Source of the DNA: an uncultured Parabacteroides sp.
GTDB lineage: Bacteria; Bacteroidota; Bacteroidia; Bacteroidales; Tannerellaceae
Length of the DNA: 18,191 nucleotides
Reading direction: 5' to 3'
Assembly: GCA_900552465.1 (NCBI GenBank)
Contig: URZO01000082.1
Span: 1 to 18,191 of the forward strand
The notes under the pieces were generated by a model. That model ran no database searches. It was not told the DNA's origin and saw only the letters and a list, made by a program, of their open reading frames with translations. Made by a program: the position numbers and the translations under genes. Each line of letters starts with the position of its first letter. Position 1 is the stretch's first letter. Positions 6,361 to 14,590 of the stretch are shown in pieces.

Positions 6361-8718
6361 ATGAAAACTTTGTTACATAACTTTTCCGGTGTACTTCGTC
6401 GGTTCAGGTTATCGACTGCCTTGAATCTGATCGGTATGTCTGTAGCTTTTGCCGTGTTCCTGATCCTGATGATGCAGGTGACGTATGAATGGGGGTTCGA
6501 CCGTTTTCATAAACATGCCGATTGCCTTTACCGGCTTGAGATCACGCATGGAGAGTGGGGAGGGCAAGCCTGTTTGAACCGGCCGTTGATAGATGCTTTC
6601 GTGGCTTCTTCCCCGCATATAGTGAAGGGGGCGCTTTTAAATGGCTTTGTCGATAAGCAGTACGTTATGGTTGAGCACGACGGAAGCCGGGAGTCTTTTC
6701 TCGAAACTTTATATCCTGTGTCTGCAGATTATGCGGATGTGTTTGAGCTTACAATGGTAGAGGGGGAGCGTTCGGCTCTGTCCGTTCCCGGCCAGGTACT
6801 GATTTCACAAAGTATGGCACAGAAGTTTTTCGGTTCTTCCTCTGCCCTGGGACAACAATTACAGGGAGAGGGCTGGACTGCTGTTGTGGGTGGTGTTTAT
6901 AAGGACCTTCCGGAGAACTCCATTGTTCAAAATGCAATTTATAAGAAAATATCCGATCAGGAAGGTGCGGGGGCATGGAGAATGAATAATTACGAATGTT
7001 ATCTCCGACTGGATGATCAGGCTTCCGCTTCCGGGCTGATCGACAACTTCAAACGATATTTCCGGCATGAGCAGTTAAACTGGAAGGAAATGGACCTGCG
7101 TCTTGTTTCTCTGCATGATCTCTATTTCCAGACAGATAGCCACTTCGATACCCAGAAGCAGAAAGGCAGTTATACACTGTTGCGCTTGCTGCTCGGTATC
7201 GCTTTCCTGATCGTCGTGATCGCGGCGATCAATTTTACCAATTTCAGTAATGCACAGGTTCCGATGCGGGTGAGAAGCATTAATACGCAGAAAGTGCTGG
7301 GCGGGGCTGTCAGGATCATTCGTCTTTCTTTGGTTTTGGAGGCGGTCGGGATTTGCCTGGTTGCTTACCTGCTGTCTTTGTTTTATATCTATGGCCTGTC
7401 ACGAAGTTCGTTTGCGGATATTGTAGTCGGTGGTCTTTCCTTGAAAGGTCGGTTGCCTTTGATCTTCTGTACCGGAGGATTTGTCGTCGTGATCGGAGTC
7501 GTAGCCAGTTATTGGCCTGCCCGGTACATCACCTCCTTCCCGCCGGCATTGGTGTTGAAAGGTAATTACGGTTTGTCTCCGAAAGGAAAGAAGCTGCGGA
7601 ACAGCCTGGTCTGTTTGCAGTATGTCGTTTCTTTTGTCCTGATTATCGGGGCTTTGTTTGTTAATCTGCAAAATCGATATATGCTTCATCTGCCGCTCGG
7701 ATTTGATAAAGAGCAAGTGGTTGTCGCCGGAAACCTGACGAACGAATTGAAGAAGCAGCCGGATCTGATCAAACAAAAATTAGGAGGAATTCCGGATGTC
7801 GAGTCTGTTTCAATGGTTTCGCATTTGATTGGCGCGACGGATAATTATACGCGTATGGGACGCACTCGTAACGGCGAAGATATACAGTTTTTGTTGATCC
7901 AGGCAGACCCTTCGATTCTGGATGTTTTGGGAATCAAGCCAGTTGCCGGACGGAATTTCCAGGCAGAGGATGCGTTGGGTGACGGCACGTATATTTTTAA
8001 TGAGATGGCACGTAAGCAATTTGAACTGGAGCCAGGAGATATATTATCTCTTGACTGGGGAGATTTTCATGCGCGGGAGCAGGTAGCCGGATTTATGCCA
8101 GACCTGAAATATAACTCATTCAAAAGTATTACGGAGCCTTTTGGCTTTTTTGTCGGGAAGAATGTAATGGTGGGCGATCTCTCAAAGGTAATGATCCGCA
8201 CTCATGCCGGTGTCGATTATAGGAACCTGAAAACTGCTCTTACGGGTGTCCTACATGATATTGACCCGAACTACCTGCCGGAAATCAGTCTGTTTGACGA
8301 GGCTCAGGACTATCTCTATGAAAAAGAGCTGAGGGTCGGACGTCAAATCACCTTCTTTAGTCTGGTGACTGTGTTGATCTCGCTGATCGGAGTTTTCGGG
8401 GTTGTAATGCTTGAAAGTGAATATAAACGGAAAGAAGTTGGCATTCGGAAGGTGTTCGGTGCAACAATTGGCGAATTGTTACGTCTCTTTAATAAGACGT
8501 ATTTGCAAATTGCGACAGCCTGTTTTGTGGTTGCTGCTCCGGTCGCCTATTACGCGATCGTCCGTTGGCAGGAAAGTTTTATTTATAAAGTAAGTCTTTC
8601 ATGGTGGATTTTCGTACTGGCTTTCTTGTCGGTGACTACTATCACTTTATTAACTGTCTCTATCCAGAACTGGCGTGTTGCAAATGCGAATCCGGTTGAC
8701 AGTCTTAAAAGTGAATAA
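6361..8718 (+). CDS. ABC transporter permease, double MacB-PCD/FtsX type (paralog 1)
   Basis: This 785-aa inner-membrane permease belongs to a type VII (MacB-like, mechanotransmission) ABC system. Two modules each have an N-terminal helix, a periplasmic MacB core and an FtsX membrane block. Helices are near 20-41, 276-296, 321-345, 365-386, 414-437, 661-684, 714-734 and 748-768, eight in all, so one chain resembles a fused dimer. Family landmarks are NFTNFS, SINTQKVLG, YITSFPPALVLKG, SEYKRKEVGIRKVFGA and the closing NPVDSLKSE. It has no ATPase domain and should use the ATPase at 11142. It is the most divergent of the three paralogs here, with NAQVPMRVRS and LGGA where the others have TALTP and LGSS. 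It is first in its unit, driven by the predicted sigma-54 promoter at 6314. The start is set by AAGGA and the shared MKT(L/I)L N-terminus. Substrate is unknown. Confidence 0.93.
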   Translation: MKTLLHNFSGVLRRFRLSTALNLIGMSVAFAVFLILMMQVTYEWGFDRFHKHADCLYRLEITHGEWGGQACLNRPLIDAFVASSPHIVKGALLNGFVDKQYVMVEHDGSRESFLETLYPVSADYADVFELTMVEGERSALSVPGQVLISQSMAQKFFGSSSALGQQLQGEGWTAVVGGVYKDLPENSIVQNAIYKKISDQEGAGAWRMNNYECYLRLDDQASASGLIDNFKRYFRHEQLNWKEMDLRLVSLHDLYFQTDSHFDTQKQKGSYTLLRLLLGIAFLIVVIAAINFTNFSNAQVPMRVRSINTQKVLGGAVRIIRLSLVLEAVGICLVAYLLSLFYIYGLSRSSFADIVVGGLSLKGRLPLIFCTGGFVVVIGVVASYWPARYITSFPPALVLKGNYGLSPKGKKLRNSLVCLQYVVSFVLIIGALFVNLQNRYMLHLPLGFDKEQVVVAGNLTNELKKQPDLIKQKLGGIPDVESVSMVSHLIGATDNYTRMGRTRNGEDIQFLLIQADPSILDVLGIKPVAGRNFQAEDALGDGTYIFNEMARKQFELEPGDILSLDWGDFHAREQVAGFMPDLKYNSFKSITEPFGFFVGKNVMVGDLSKVMIRTHAGVDYRNLKTALTGVLHDIDPNYLPEISLFDEAQDYLYEKELRVGRQITFFSLVTVLISLIGVFGVVMLESEYKRKEVGIRKVFGATIGELLRLFNKTYLQIATACFVVAAPVAYYAIVRWQESFIYKVSLSWWIFVLAFLSVTTITLLTVSIQNWRVANANPVDSLKSE

Positions 8719-8732
8719 ATAACAAATCAAGT

Positions 8733-11111
8733 ATGAAAACGATCTTACGAAACTTCTTTAGCGTACTTCGCCGTTTTAAAGCGGCGACACTTCTCAATGT
8801 ATTAGGGTTGAGTATTGCCTTTGTGGCCTTTATGCTGATTATGATGCAGGTGAATTATGATTATACCTTCGATTGTAACCACCGGAATGCACAGTCTATA
8901 TTCCGTGTGGATGTGGTATGGGGTGGACAGGGCTCACAGGCTATTATCAACCGTCCGTTTGCACGAGCATTTACCGGATCGTCGCCTCATATAGAAGGAG
9001 GATGCCTTTTGAGCGCCTGGATCGAGAATCGTTTTTTCTATGTCGATCAGAACGGACAGCGGACAAGCTATAAGGAAAGTGCATGGAATGTGACTCCTGG
9101 AATCCTGAAAGTGTTCCCCTTCGTTATGATCGAAGGATCCGGGCAGGCATTGGACGAACCCAACAGTGTGATCCTTCCGGAAAGTATGGCGAAGAAGATT
9201 TTCGGGAATGAATCGGCTATAAACAAACAGTTGATCTCTTCCAATCCTAAGGAAGATGCTAAAATAATAAAAGGCGTCTATAAGGATTTTCCTCTTAATT
9301 CATCCTTGCAGAACGTGATGTACACGGCAATGAACCCGAAAGAAAATTATGATACCTGGGGCAACTGGAACTATCTTTTCTTTGTCCGCTTAGACGATTC
9401 TGCCAATAGGGATAATGTGCTGGATAATTTCAGAACCAACTTTAATGTGCAAGAGGCCTTAGGGGACAAGTTTGCGTGGGGAAGTGGAGAAAACGGCATT
9501 GATTTCCGCCTGACCTCTTTGCCCGATGTCCATTTCCTGAATAACGTGGACTTCGATATGATGCCGAAGGCAAGCCGGCAGACATTGCTCGTGCTATTCT
9601 CTATCGCTTTTGTCATTATCATTATTGCCGGCATTAACTTTACGAATTTCAGCACGGCGTTAACCCCGATGCGCATCAAGAGTATCAATACGCAGAAAGT
9701 GTTGGGAAGTTCCGACCGTATGTTGCGCAGTTGCTTACTGATGGAGTCGGTTTGTGTCAGTATATTTGCTTACCTGTTTTCACTCCTTCTTTTGTATATT
9801 GCGCAGAAGACGCCGATTGCTTCACTGGTAGATGCCGATATGTCGTTTGGCGCGCAGTCGGGAATTATCGGGGGAACGGCTGTTATATCTGTGATTGTCG
9901 GCGTGTTGGCCGGCCTCTATCCTTCCTATTACATCACTTCTTTTCCACCGGCATTAGTCTTGAAAGGGAGTTTCGGGCTTTCGCTTGCCGGACGTCGGAT
10001 GAGGAGTTTGTTGGTGAGTATCCAGTTTGTGGCTTCTTTCATCTTGATTATCGGTTCTTTGTTTATGTATTTGCAGAACCATTATATGCAGAACGCACCG
10101 TTGGGATATGATAAGGAAGAGATGATTACGATTCAATTGAATGATAAGATTAATAAAAACCGGGATGCGTTCACGAATCAATTGAAGACATTTGCCGGGG
10201 TTGAAGATGTGACCTATTCCCAGTTCCTGTTGGCCAGCCAGGACCAGTATATGGGTTGGGGACGTGAATATAACGGAAAGGAAATCAGTTTCCAGTGTCT
10301 TCCCGTCTCTTCTTCTTTCCTGAAAGTTATGGGTATAGAAATGAAGGAAGGACGCGATTTCCGTCCCGAAGACGATCTGAAAGAGACAGGCTGTTATATC
10401 TTTAATGAAAAGGCGAAGGCTTTATACGAACTGAAGTTGAATGAAAAGATAGATGGTGCCGAGATCATCGGATTTGTTTCGGACATCAAGTTTGCTTCCC
10501 TGCGTCAGGAGGTGTCTCCGATGGCTTTCTATCTGTGGGGAAAATATCAATGGGGAGAGGAAAGCCTTTTTTATAATACGGCCTATGTGAAGTTCAAAGC
10601 CGGAAGTGATCTCCGCGCAGGGATGAAACATGTGCGCGAGTCGTTGTCCAAGTTCGATTCGGAATATCCGTTTGCCACCCGATTCTATGATGAGGTGTTG
10701 CAGCGGACGTATGAAAAAGAATTAAAAATCGGCTCGTTAATTACATTGTTCAGTCTTGTTGCTATCTTTATCTCGATTGTAGGGGTGTTCGGTCTGGTCG
10801 TGTTCGAGAGCGAATACAAACGGAAGGAGATTGCCGTGCGCAAGGTGCTGGGGTCTACGACAAGCCAGATCTTGTATATGTTTAATGTGAACTACTTCTG
10901 GATTCTGCTGATCTGCTTTATTCTGGGTGCCCCTGTTGCCTGGTATGGCGTTTACCGGTGGTTGGAGAATTTTGCCTATCGCACGCCGATGTACTGGTGG
11001 GTATTGCCGTTTGCGTTCCTTGTCGTAGGCGTGATTACGGCTGTCACGGTAACGTTCCAGAACTGGCATGTGGCGAATGAGAACCCGGTGAATAATATAA
11101 AATCAGAATAA
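8733..11111 (+). CDS. ABC transporter permease, double MacB-PCD/FtsX type (paralog 2)
   Basis: This 792-aa paralog starts 14 bp after the stop of permease 1, clearly in the same unit. It has the same eight-helix plan: about 20-40, 284-303, 335-357, 376-397, 426-447, 667-690, 723-741 and 756-776. Two extracytoplasmic MacB-type domains are present. Shared landmarks are NFTNFSTALTPMRIKS, SINTQKVLGSS, YITSFPPALVLKGSFGLS, SEYKRKEIAVRKVLGST and the closing NPVNNIKSE. Positive residues after the sixth helix (KRKEIAVRK) mark the cytoplasmic coupling helix that contacts the ATPase. It is closer to permease 3 than to permease 1 in these motifs, so the set probably arose by stepwise duplication. Its partner ATPase follows after 30 bp. 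Substrate is unknown. Confidence 0.93.
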   Translation: MKTILRNFFSVLRRFKAATLLNVLGLSIAFVAFMLIMMQVNYDYTFDCNHRNAQSIFRVDVVWGGQGSQAIINRPFARAFTGSSPHIEGGCLLSAWIENRFFYVDQNGQRTSYKESAWNVTPGILKVFPFVMIEGSGQALDEPNSVILPESMAKKIFGNESAINKQLISSNPKEDAKIIKGVYKDFPLNSSLQNVMYTAMNPKENYDTWGNWNYLFFVRLDDSANRDNVLDNFRTNFNVQEALGDKFAWGSGENGIDFRLTSLPDVHFLNNVDFDMMPKASRQTLLVLFSIAFVIIIIAGINFTNFSTALTPMRIKSINTQKVLGSSDRMLRSCLLMESVCVSIFAYLFSLLLLYIAQKTPIASLVDADMSFGAQSGIIGGTAVISVIVGVLAGLYPSYYITSFPPALVLKGSFGLSLAGRRMRSLLVSIQFVASFILIIGSLFMYLQNHYMQNAPLGYDKEEMITIQLNDKINKNRDAFTNQLKTFAGVEDVTYSQFLLASQDQYMGWGREYNGKEISFQCLPVSSSFLKVMGIEMKEGRDFRPEDDLKETGCYIFNEKAKALYELKLNEKIDGAEIIGFVSDIKFASLRQEVSPMAFYLWGKYQWGEESLFYNTAYVKFKAGSDLRAGMKHVRESLSKFDSEYPFATRFYDEVLQRTYEKELKIGSLITLFSLVAIFISIVGVFGLVVFESEYKRKEIAVRKVLGSTTSQILYMFNVNYFWILLICFILGAPVAWYGVYRWLENFAYRTPMYWWVLPFAFLVVGVITAVTVTFQNWHVANENPVNNIKSE

Positions 11112-11141
11112 TAAATTACAAATCATAAATAAAGAACGGTT

Positions 11142-11822
11142 ATGATTAAGATCGAAGGTTTGAGTAAGTTTTTCCGTACGGAAGAGGTGGAGACGATAGC
11201 GCTGAACAATGTCTCCTTAGAAGTGAAAGACGGAGAGTTTGTGGCAGTCATGGGTCCTTCCGGTTGTGGCAAGTCTACCTTGTTGAATATCCTGGGCTTG
11301 CTGGATAATCCGACATCGGGCGACTATTATCTGGCGGACAAAGAGGTAGGGCATCTCAAAGAGAAAGAACGTACACAGGTGCGCAAGGGAAATATCGGTT
11401 TCGTGTTCCAGAGCTTTAACCTGATCGACGAACTGAATGTATTTGAAAACGTAGAGTTGCCACTGACCTACCTGAAGGTAAAAGCCGGCGAACGCAAGCA
11501 GATGGTGAACGACATCCTGAAACGAATGAACATCAGCCACCGTGCCAATCATTTTCCGCAGCAGCTCTCCGGAGGTCAGCAACAGCGTGTTGCCATCGCT
11601 CGTGCCGTCGTTTCCAACCCGAAGATCATCCTTGCCGATGAGCCGACCGGTAACCTGGACTCTAAGAACGGTGCCGAAGTGATGCAACTCCTTACCGAGC
11701 TGAACCGGGAGGGAACGACGATCGTGATGGTAACCCACTCCAAACACGACGCGAGTTTCGCTCATCGTGTTATTAATCTGTTTGATGGTAGCATTGTTTC
11801 GTCGGTAAACGAATTCATTTGA
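11142..11822 (+). CDS. ABC transporter ATP-binding protein, MacB/LolD family
   Basis: This 226-aa cytoplasmic ATPase powers FtsX-type permeases. All motifs are intact: Walker A GPSGCGKST (38-46), Q-loop glutamine in FVFQSFNLI (Q90), signature LSGGQQQRVAIARA (142-155), Walker B IILADEPT with catalytic E167, D-loop GNLDS (170-174) and H-loop H199 (VTHS). Length and the ALNNVSLEVKDGEFVAVMG and SFNLIDELNVFENVELPL segments fit the LolD/MacB-ATPase class. It is last in the unit with permeases 1 and 2 and is followed by a strong terminator at 11855. It is the only ATPase gene in the window, so it probably also serves permease 3 at 12129. No MacA-like adaptor lies in this unit. Confidence 0.95.
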   Translation: MIKIEGLSKFFRTEEVETIALNNVSLEVKDGEFVAVMGPSGCGKSTLLNILGLLDNPTSGDYYLADKEVGHLKEKERTQVRKGNIGFVFQSFNLIDELNVFENVELPLTYLKVKAGERKQMVNDILKRMNISHRANHFPQQLSGGQQQRVAIARAVVSNPKIILADEPTGNLDSKNGAEVMQLLTELNREGTTIVMVTHSKHDASFAHRVINLFDGSIVSSVNEFI

Positions 11823-11854
11823 GTATCCTTTAACAAGAGAATATTGAAGCAGGG

Positions 11855-11887
11855 AGGATGTTGCATACGTGCGACATCCTTTTTTTA
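11855..11887 (+). terminator. Rho-independent terminator after the ATPase gene
   Basis: AGGATGTTGCA (11855-11865) pairs over 11 bp, with one T-G, to TGCGACATCCT (11870-11880) around a TACG tetraloop. A run of seven T (11880-11886) follows. It closes the first ABC unit 9 bp before the second activator array, so permease 3 should be transcribed separately. Confidence 0.92.
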
Positions 11888-11895
11888 TGATCGTA

Positions 11896-11937
11896 AGTGT
11901 AAAAAAAATGGACAGGAGTGTCAAATTATTGGACACT
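11896..11937 (+). promoter_or_regulatory. Twin 21-bp palindromic upstream activator sites (permease 3 unit)
   Basis: The proximal site at 11917-11937 is AGTGTC-N9-GACACT, a perfect 6+6 palindrome. The abutting distal site at 11896-11916 is degenerate (AGTGTA-N9-GACAGG). Order, 21-bp phasing and distance to the promoter (54 bp from array end to the TGG) equal those of 6219-6260. In both arrays the promoter-proximal site is the better palindrome. The 306-bp gap between the ATPase and permease 3 holds this array, the preceding terminator, a -24/-12 promoter and a leader hairpin. Confidence 0.8.
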
Positions 11938-11990
11938 ATGAGAAATACGCTATTGGGCTATACTTTTGATAATTAATCAGATGATTGTTT

Positions 11991-12005
11991 TGGCACACTA
12001 TTTGA
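11991..12005 (+). promoter_or_regulatory. Sigma-54 (RpoN) -24/-12 promoter of permease 3
   Basis: TGGCAC at 11991-11996 is the full -24 consensus, and TTGA at 12002-12005 is the -12 part with GA in place of GC. Spacing is standard and the predicted start is near 12017, giving a leader of about 112 bases. The imperfect -12 lowers confidence, but the position relative to the palindromes is identical to that at 6314. Confidence 0.7.
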
Positions 12006-12041
12006 CAAAATGATATTAGTATACCATGTAAATTGGATTAC

Positions 12042-12072
12042 TACCCCTATTAATTACGAACTATAGCGGGTA
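12042..12072 (+). other. Hairpin in the predicted permease 3 leader
   Basis: TACCCCTAT (12042-12050) can pair with ATAGCGGGTA (12063-12072), nine pairs with one bulged C, around a 12-base loop. It lies within the predicted leader, about 55 bases before the start codon. There is no U-run, so it is not a terminator. A role in stability or translation is possible, as is chance. Confidence 0.4.
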
Positions 12073-12128
12073 ATATTATTTAACATATTATTCTGTCGCT
12101 GAAAGAATAAAAATAATGACTATCTGAT

Positions 12129-14513
12129 ATGAAAACGATTTTAAGGAATTTCCTGAGTGTGTTGAGACGGTTCCGGCTGGCTACTACATTAAATGTATTG
12201 GGTTTGTCGGTTTCCTTTGCGGCTTTTATCATTATCATGATGCAGGTCCGCTATGAGCATACGTTCGATAGTTGCCATCCGAACGTTTCGCGTATCTACC
12301 GGGTCGATGTGGACACGAAAGAATATAAAGGTTCGACAATCCTGACCCGTCCGTTTGTGGATGCGATTATACAGTCGTCGCCATTAGTCGAGGCTGGGAC
12401 TTTGTTCAATCCATTTACCGGCGAATACTATTTTACGGTTTTGCAGGGGCAGGATAAAGTGGGTTTTAAGGAGCCTTTTATCACCTGTTATCCGGAGATG
12501 ACGAAGATGTTCCGTTTCGACATGGTGGAGGGCAATGCCGATTGTTTGAATGATATGGAGAAGGTGCTGATACCGGAAAGCATGGCGCACAAACTCTTTG
12601 GCGACGGTTCGGCTGTCGGCCAGCGGCTGAATATGGAAGAAAGCATCTGGAGCAAGAAAACGGATGGTTTCTTAGTAGTAGGAGGGGTGTATAAAGATTT
12701 CCCCGGTAATACGCAGTTGAATAATGTGATTTATACGGCTATCTATGATGACAGTACGAAGGACAATTGGGGCAGCAGTAACTATTTCTGCTACATCATG
12801 CTGACCCCGGATGCTTCACCAGAAACTGTAGCCGACAATTTTAACCGTACGTTCGATTTCAGTAAATGCTATAAAGGAGAAGAGGATGTGCAGATCAAGC
12901 TCCGCCCCTTCAGTGAGATTTATTATCTGAACGAATCGCAGGATGGCCGCCTGATAAAGAGTGGTAATCCGGAAACCACGAACCTTTTGCTGGTGATTGC
13001 TTTCCTGATTATAATCGTGGCTGCCATTAACTTTACTAATTTCAGTACGGCGTTGACCCCTTTACGGATCAAGAGTATTAATACGCAGAAGGTATTGGGC
13101 AGTTCGGAGTCTGTTTTGCGTCTCTCTCTTTTGGTGGAGGCGATGGGGATCGCTTTTCTTTCGTTCCTGATTTCTTTGTTCCTGATTTATGTGTTGAACC
13201 GTCCGGAAATACTTTCTTTTGTAAAGGCCGATCTGACGTTGGGCCATAATATCGGTTTGCTGGTTTCGGTCGGCGGATTGTCATTGCTGGTAGGTTTGGC
13301 GGCAGGTCTGTATCCGGCCTGGTACATTACCTCGTTCCCGCCGGCGCTGGTGCTGAAAGGCTCGTTCGGTCTTTCGCCTGCCGGACGCAAATTGCGTACG
13401 TGCCTGATGGGATTCCAGTTTGTGGTATCGCTTGTCCTGATTATCGGGGCGATCTTCATCTATCTGCAGAATCGTTATATGCAACATTTCCCGCTCGGGT
13501 TCGATAAAGACCGCATTGCTGTAGTTGAACTGAACGGCAGGATGGCGGCTAAAAATAAAGACACCTATGTCAATAAACTGAAAGAATATCCGGGGATAGA
13601 AGACGTCGCCTTTGCACAGGAAAAGTTGGGGGCACAAGACAGCTATATGAGTTGGGTCGGAATGTATAAAGAGCAGGAAATCGGTATCAATGCTCTGCCA
13701 GTATCCTGGAATTTTATCGACGTGATGGGGATTCAGCGGACCGGTGGGCGCCAGTTGACCGAGGCGGATGAAAAGGGCGAAAAACTTACTTTCATCTTCT
13801 TCGACGCCATGCGCAAACAATATGATATGAAAGATGGTGATTCTTTTATTATTCCCTGGATGGGAACGGATGAGTCGAGTGAGATTGCAGGCTTCGTAAA
13901 AGATGTTCATTTTTCCTCCCTGCGCGGCAAGATGGAGAATACTGCGTTGATTATAAACTATTATTGGGGACAGCTGGCAGTTTCTTATATCCGGATCAAA
14001 GCAGGTACGAACCTGCCTGAAGCTGTCAATTATATCCGGAATGTCGTGGCCGATATCGATCCGGCCTATCCGGTGGATGTACAATTCTATGATACGATAT
14101 TCGACAGTCTGTACCGCCAGGAAGAGAATCTGAGTATGATGGTATTCCTGTTCAGCCTGCTGGCCATTATTATTTCTCTGGTGGGCGTGTTCGGTCTGGT
14201 CGTGTTCGAGTCACAGTACCGGAAGAAAGAGATCGGTATCCGCAAGGTGCACGGCTCGACGGTCGGAAACATCTTGGGGATGTTGAGTAAACGGTATGTC
14301 GCAATCGTGCTGATATGTTTTGTCCTGGCTACCCCGCTTGCGTATTATGGCGTGACGAAATGGTTGGAGAATTTCACATACAAAACTCCTCTATATGTAT
14401 GGGTGTTTGCCGCTGCTTTGGTCGTTGTAATGCTTATTACACTGGCAACTGTTGTTTTCCAAAGTTGGAAAGCAGCTGTCGCCAACCCGGTGGAAAGCAT
14501 TAAAAATGAATGA
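12129..14513 (+). CDS. ABC transporter permease, double MacB-PCD/FtsX type (paralog 3)
   Basis: This 794-aa permease is paralogous to those at 6361 and 8733, with the same start (MKTILRNFLSVLRRF) and the same eight-helix double-module plan. Landmarks are NFTNFSTALTPLRIKS, SINTQKVLGSS, YITSFPPALVLKGSFGLSP, a GVFGLVVFES helix end, KKEIGIRKVHGST (coupling helix; HGST instead of LGST or FGAT), and the closing NPVESIKNE. It is a single-gene unit behind its own activator array and -24/-12 promoter. It has no ATPase of its own, so sharing the ATPase at 11142 is likely. It could form an alternative transporter with different substrate recognition, since the extracytoplasmic domains diverge most. No clear terminator follows. 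Confidence 0.93.
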   Translation: MKTILRNFLSVLRRFRLATTLNVLGLSVSFAAFIIIMMQVRYEHTFDSCHPNVSRIYRVDVDTKEYKGSTILTRPFVDAIIQSSPLVEAGTLFNPFTGEYYFTVLQGQDKVGFKEPFITCYPEMTKMFRFDMVEGNADCLNDMEKVLIPESMAHKLFGDGSAVGQRLNMEESIWSKKTDGFLVVGGVYKDFPGNTQLNNVIYTAIYDDSTKDNWGSSNYFCYIMLTPDASPETVADNFNRTFDFSKCYKGEEDVQIKLRPFSEIYYLNESQDGRLIKSGNPETTNLLLVIAFLIIIVAAINFTNFSTALTPLRIKSINTQKVLGSSESVLRLSLLVEAMGIAFLSFLISLFLIYVLNRPEILSFVKADLTLGHNIGLLVSVGGLSLLVGLAAGLYPAWYITSFPPALVLKGSFGLSPAGRKLRTCLMGFQFVVSLVLIIGAIFIYLQNRYMQHFPLGFDKDRIAVVELNGRMAAKNKDTYVNKLKEYPGIEDVAFAQEKLGAQDSYMSWVGMYKEQEIGINALPVSWNFIDVMGIQRTGGRQLTEADEKGEKLTFIFFDAMRKQYDMKDGDSFIIPWMGTDESSEIAGFVKDVHFSSLRGKMENTALIINYYWGQLAVSYIRIKAGTNLPEAVNYIRNVVADIDPAYPVDVQFYDTIFDSLYRQEENLSMMVFLFSLLAIIISLVGVFGLVVFESQYRKKEIGIRKVHGSTVGNILGMLSKRYVAIVLICFVLATPLAYYGVTKWLENFTYKTPLYVWVFAAALVVVMLITLATVVFQSWKAAVANPVESIKNE

Positions 14514-14560
14514 AAATAACCTTTTCCGGTAAATATCAGTTAATTTTCAGAATAAAAGTA

Positions 14561-14568
14561 TATCTTTG
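14561..14568 (+). promoter_or_regulatory. Bacteroidetes-type -7 box upstream of the isomerase-like gene
   Basis: TATCTTTG matches TAnnTTTG exactly, 22 bases before the ATG at 14591. A convincing -33 element is not visible. It suggests transcription separate from permease 3 and by the primary sigma factor. Confidence 0.55.
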
Positions 14569-14590
14569 GAGAATCTAAATTTAATAGACC

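Noticed and set aside
12010..12066. Possible 18-codon upstream reading frame before permease 3
   Set aside because: Its ATG lies upstream of the transcription start predicted from the -24/-12 element (about 12017), so it would not be in the main transcript.
13281..14084. Long minus-strand reading frame (267 aa) opposite permease 3
   Set aside because: It is antisense to a clear permease coding region with conserved paralogs and shows no family motif.
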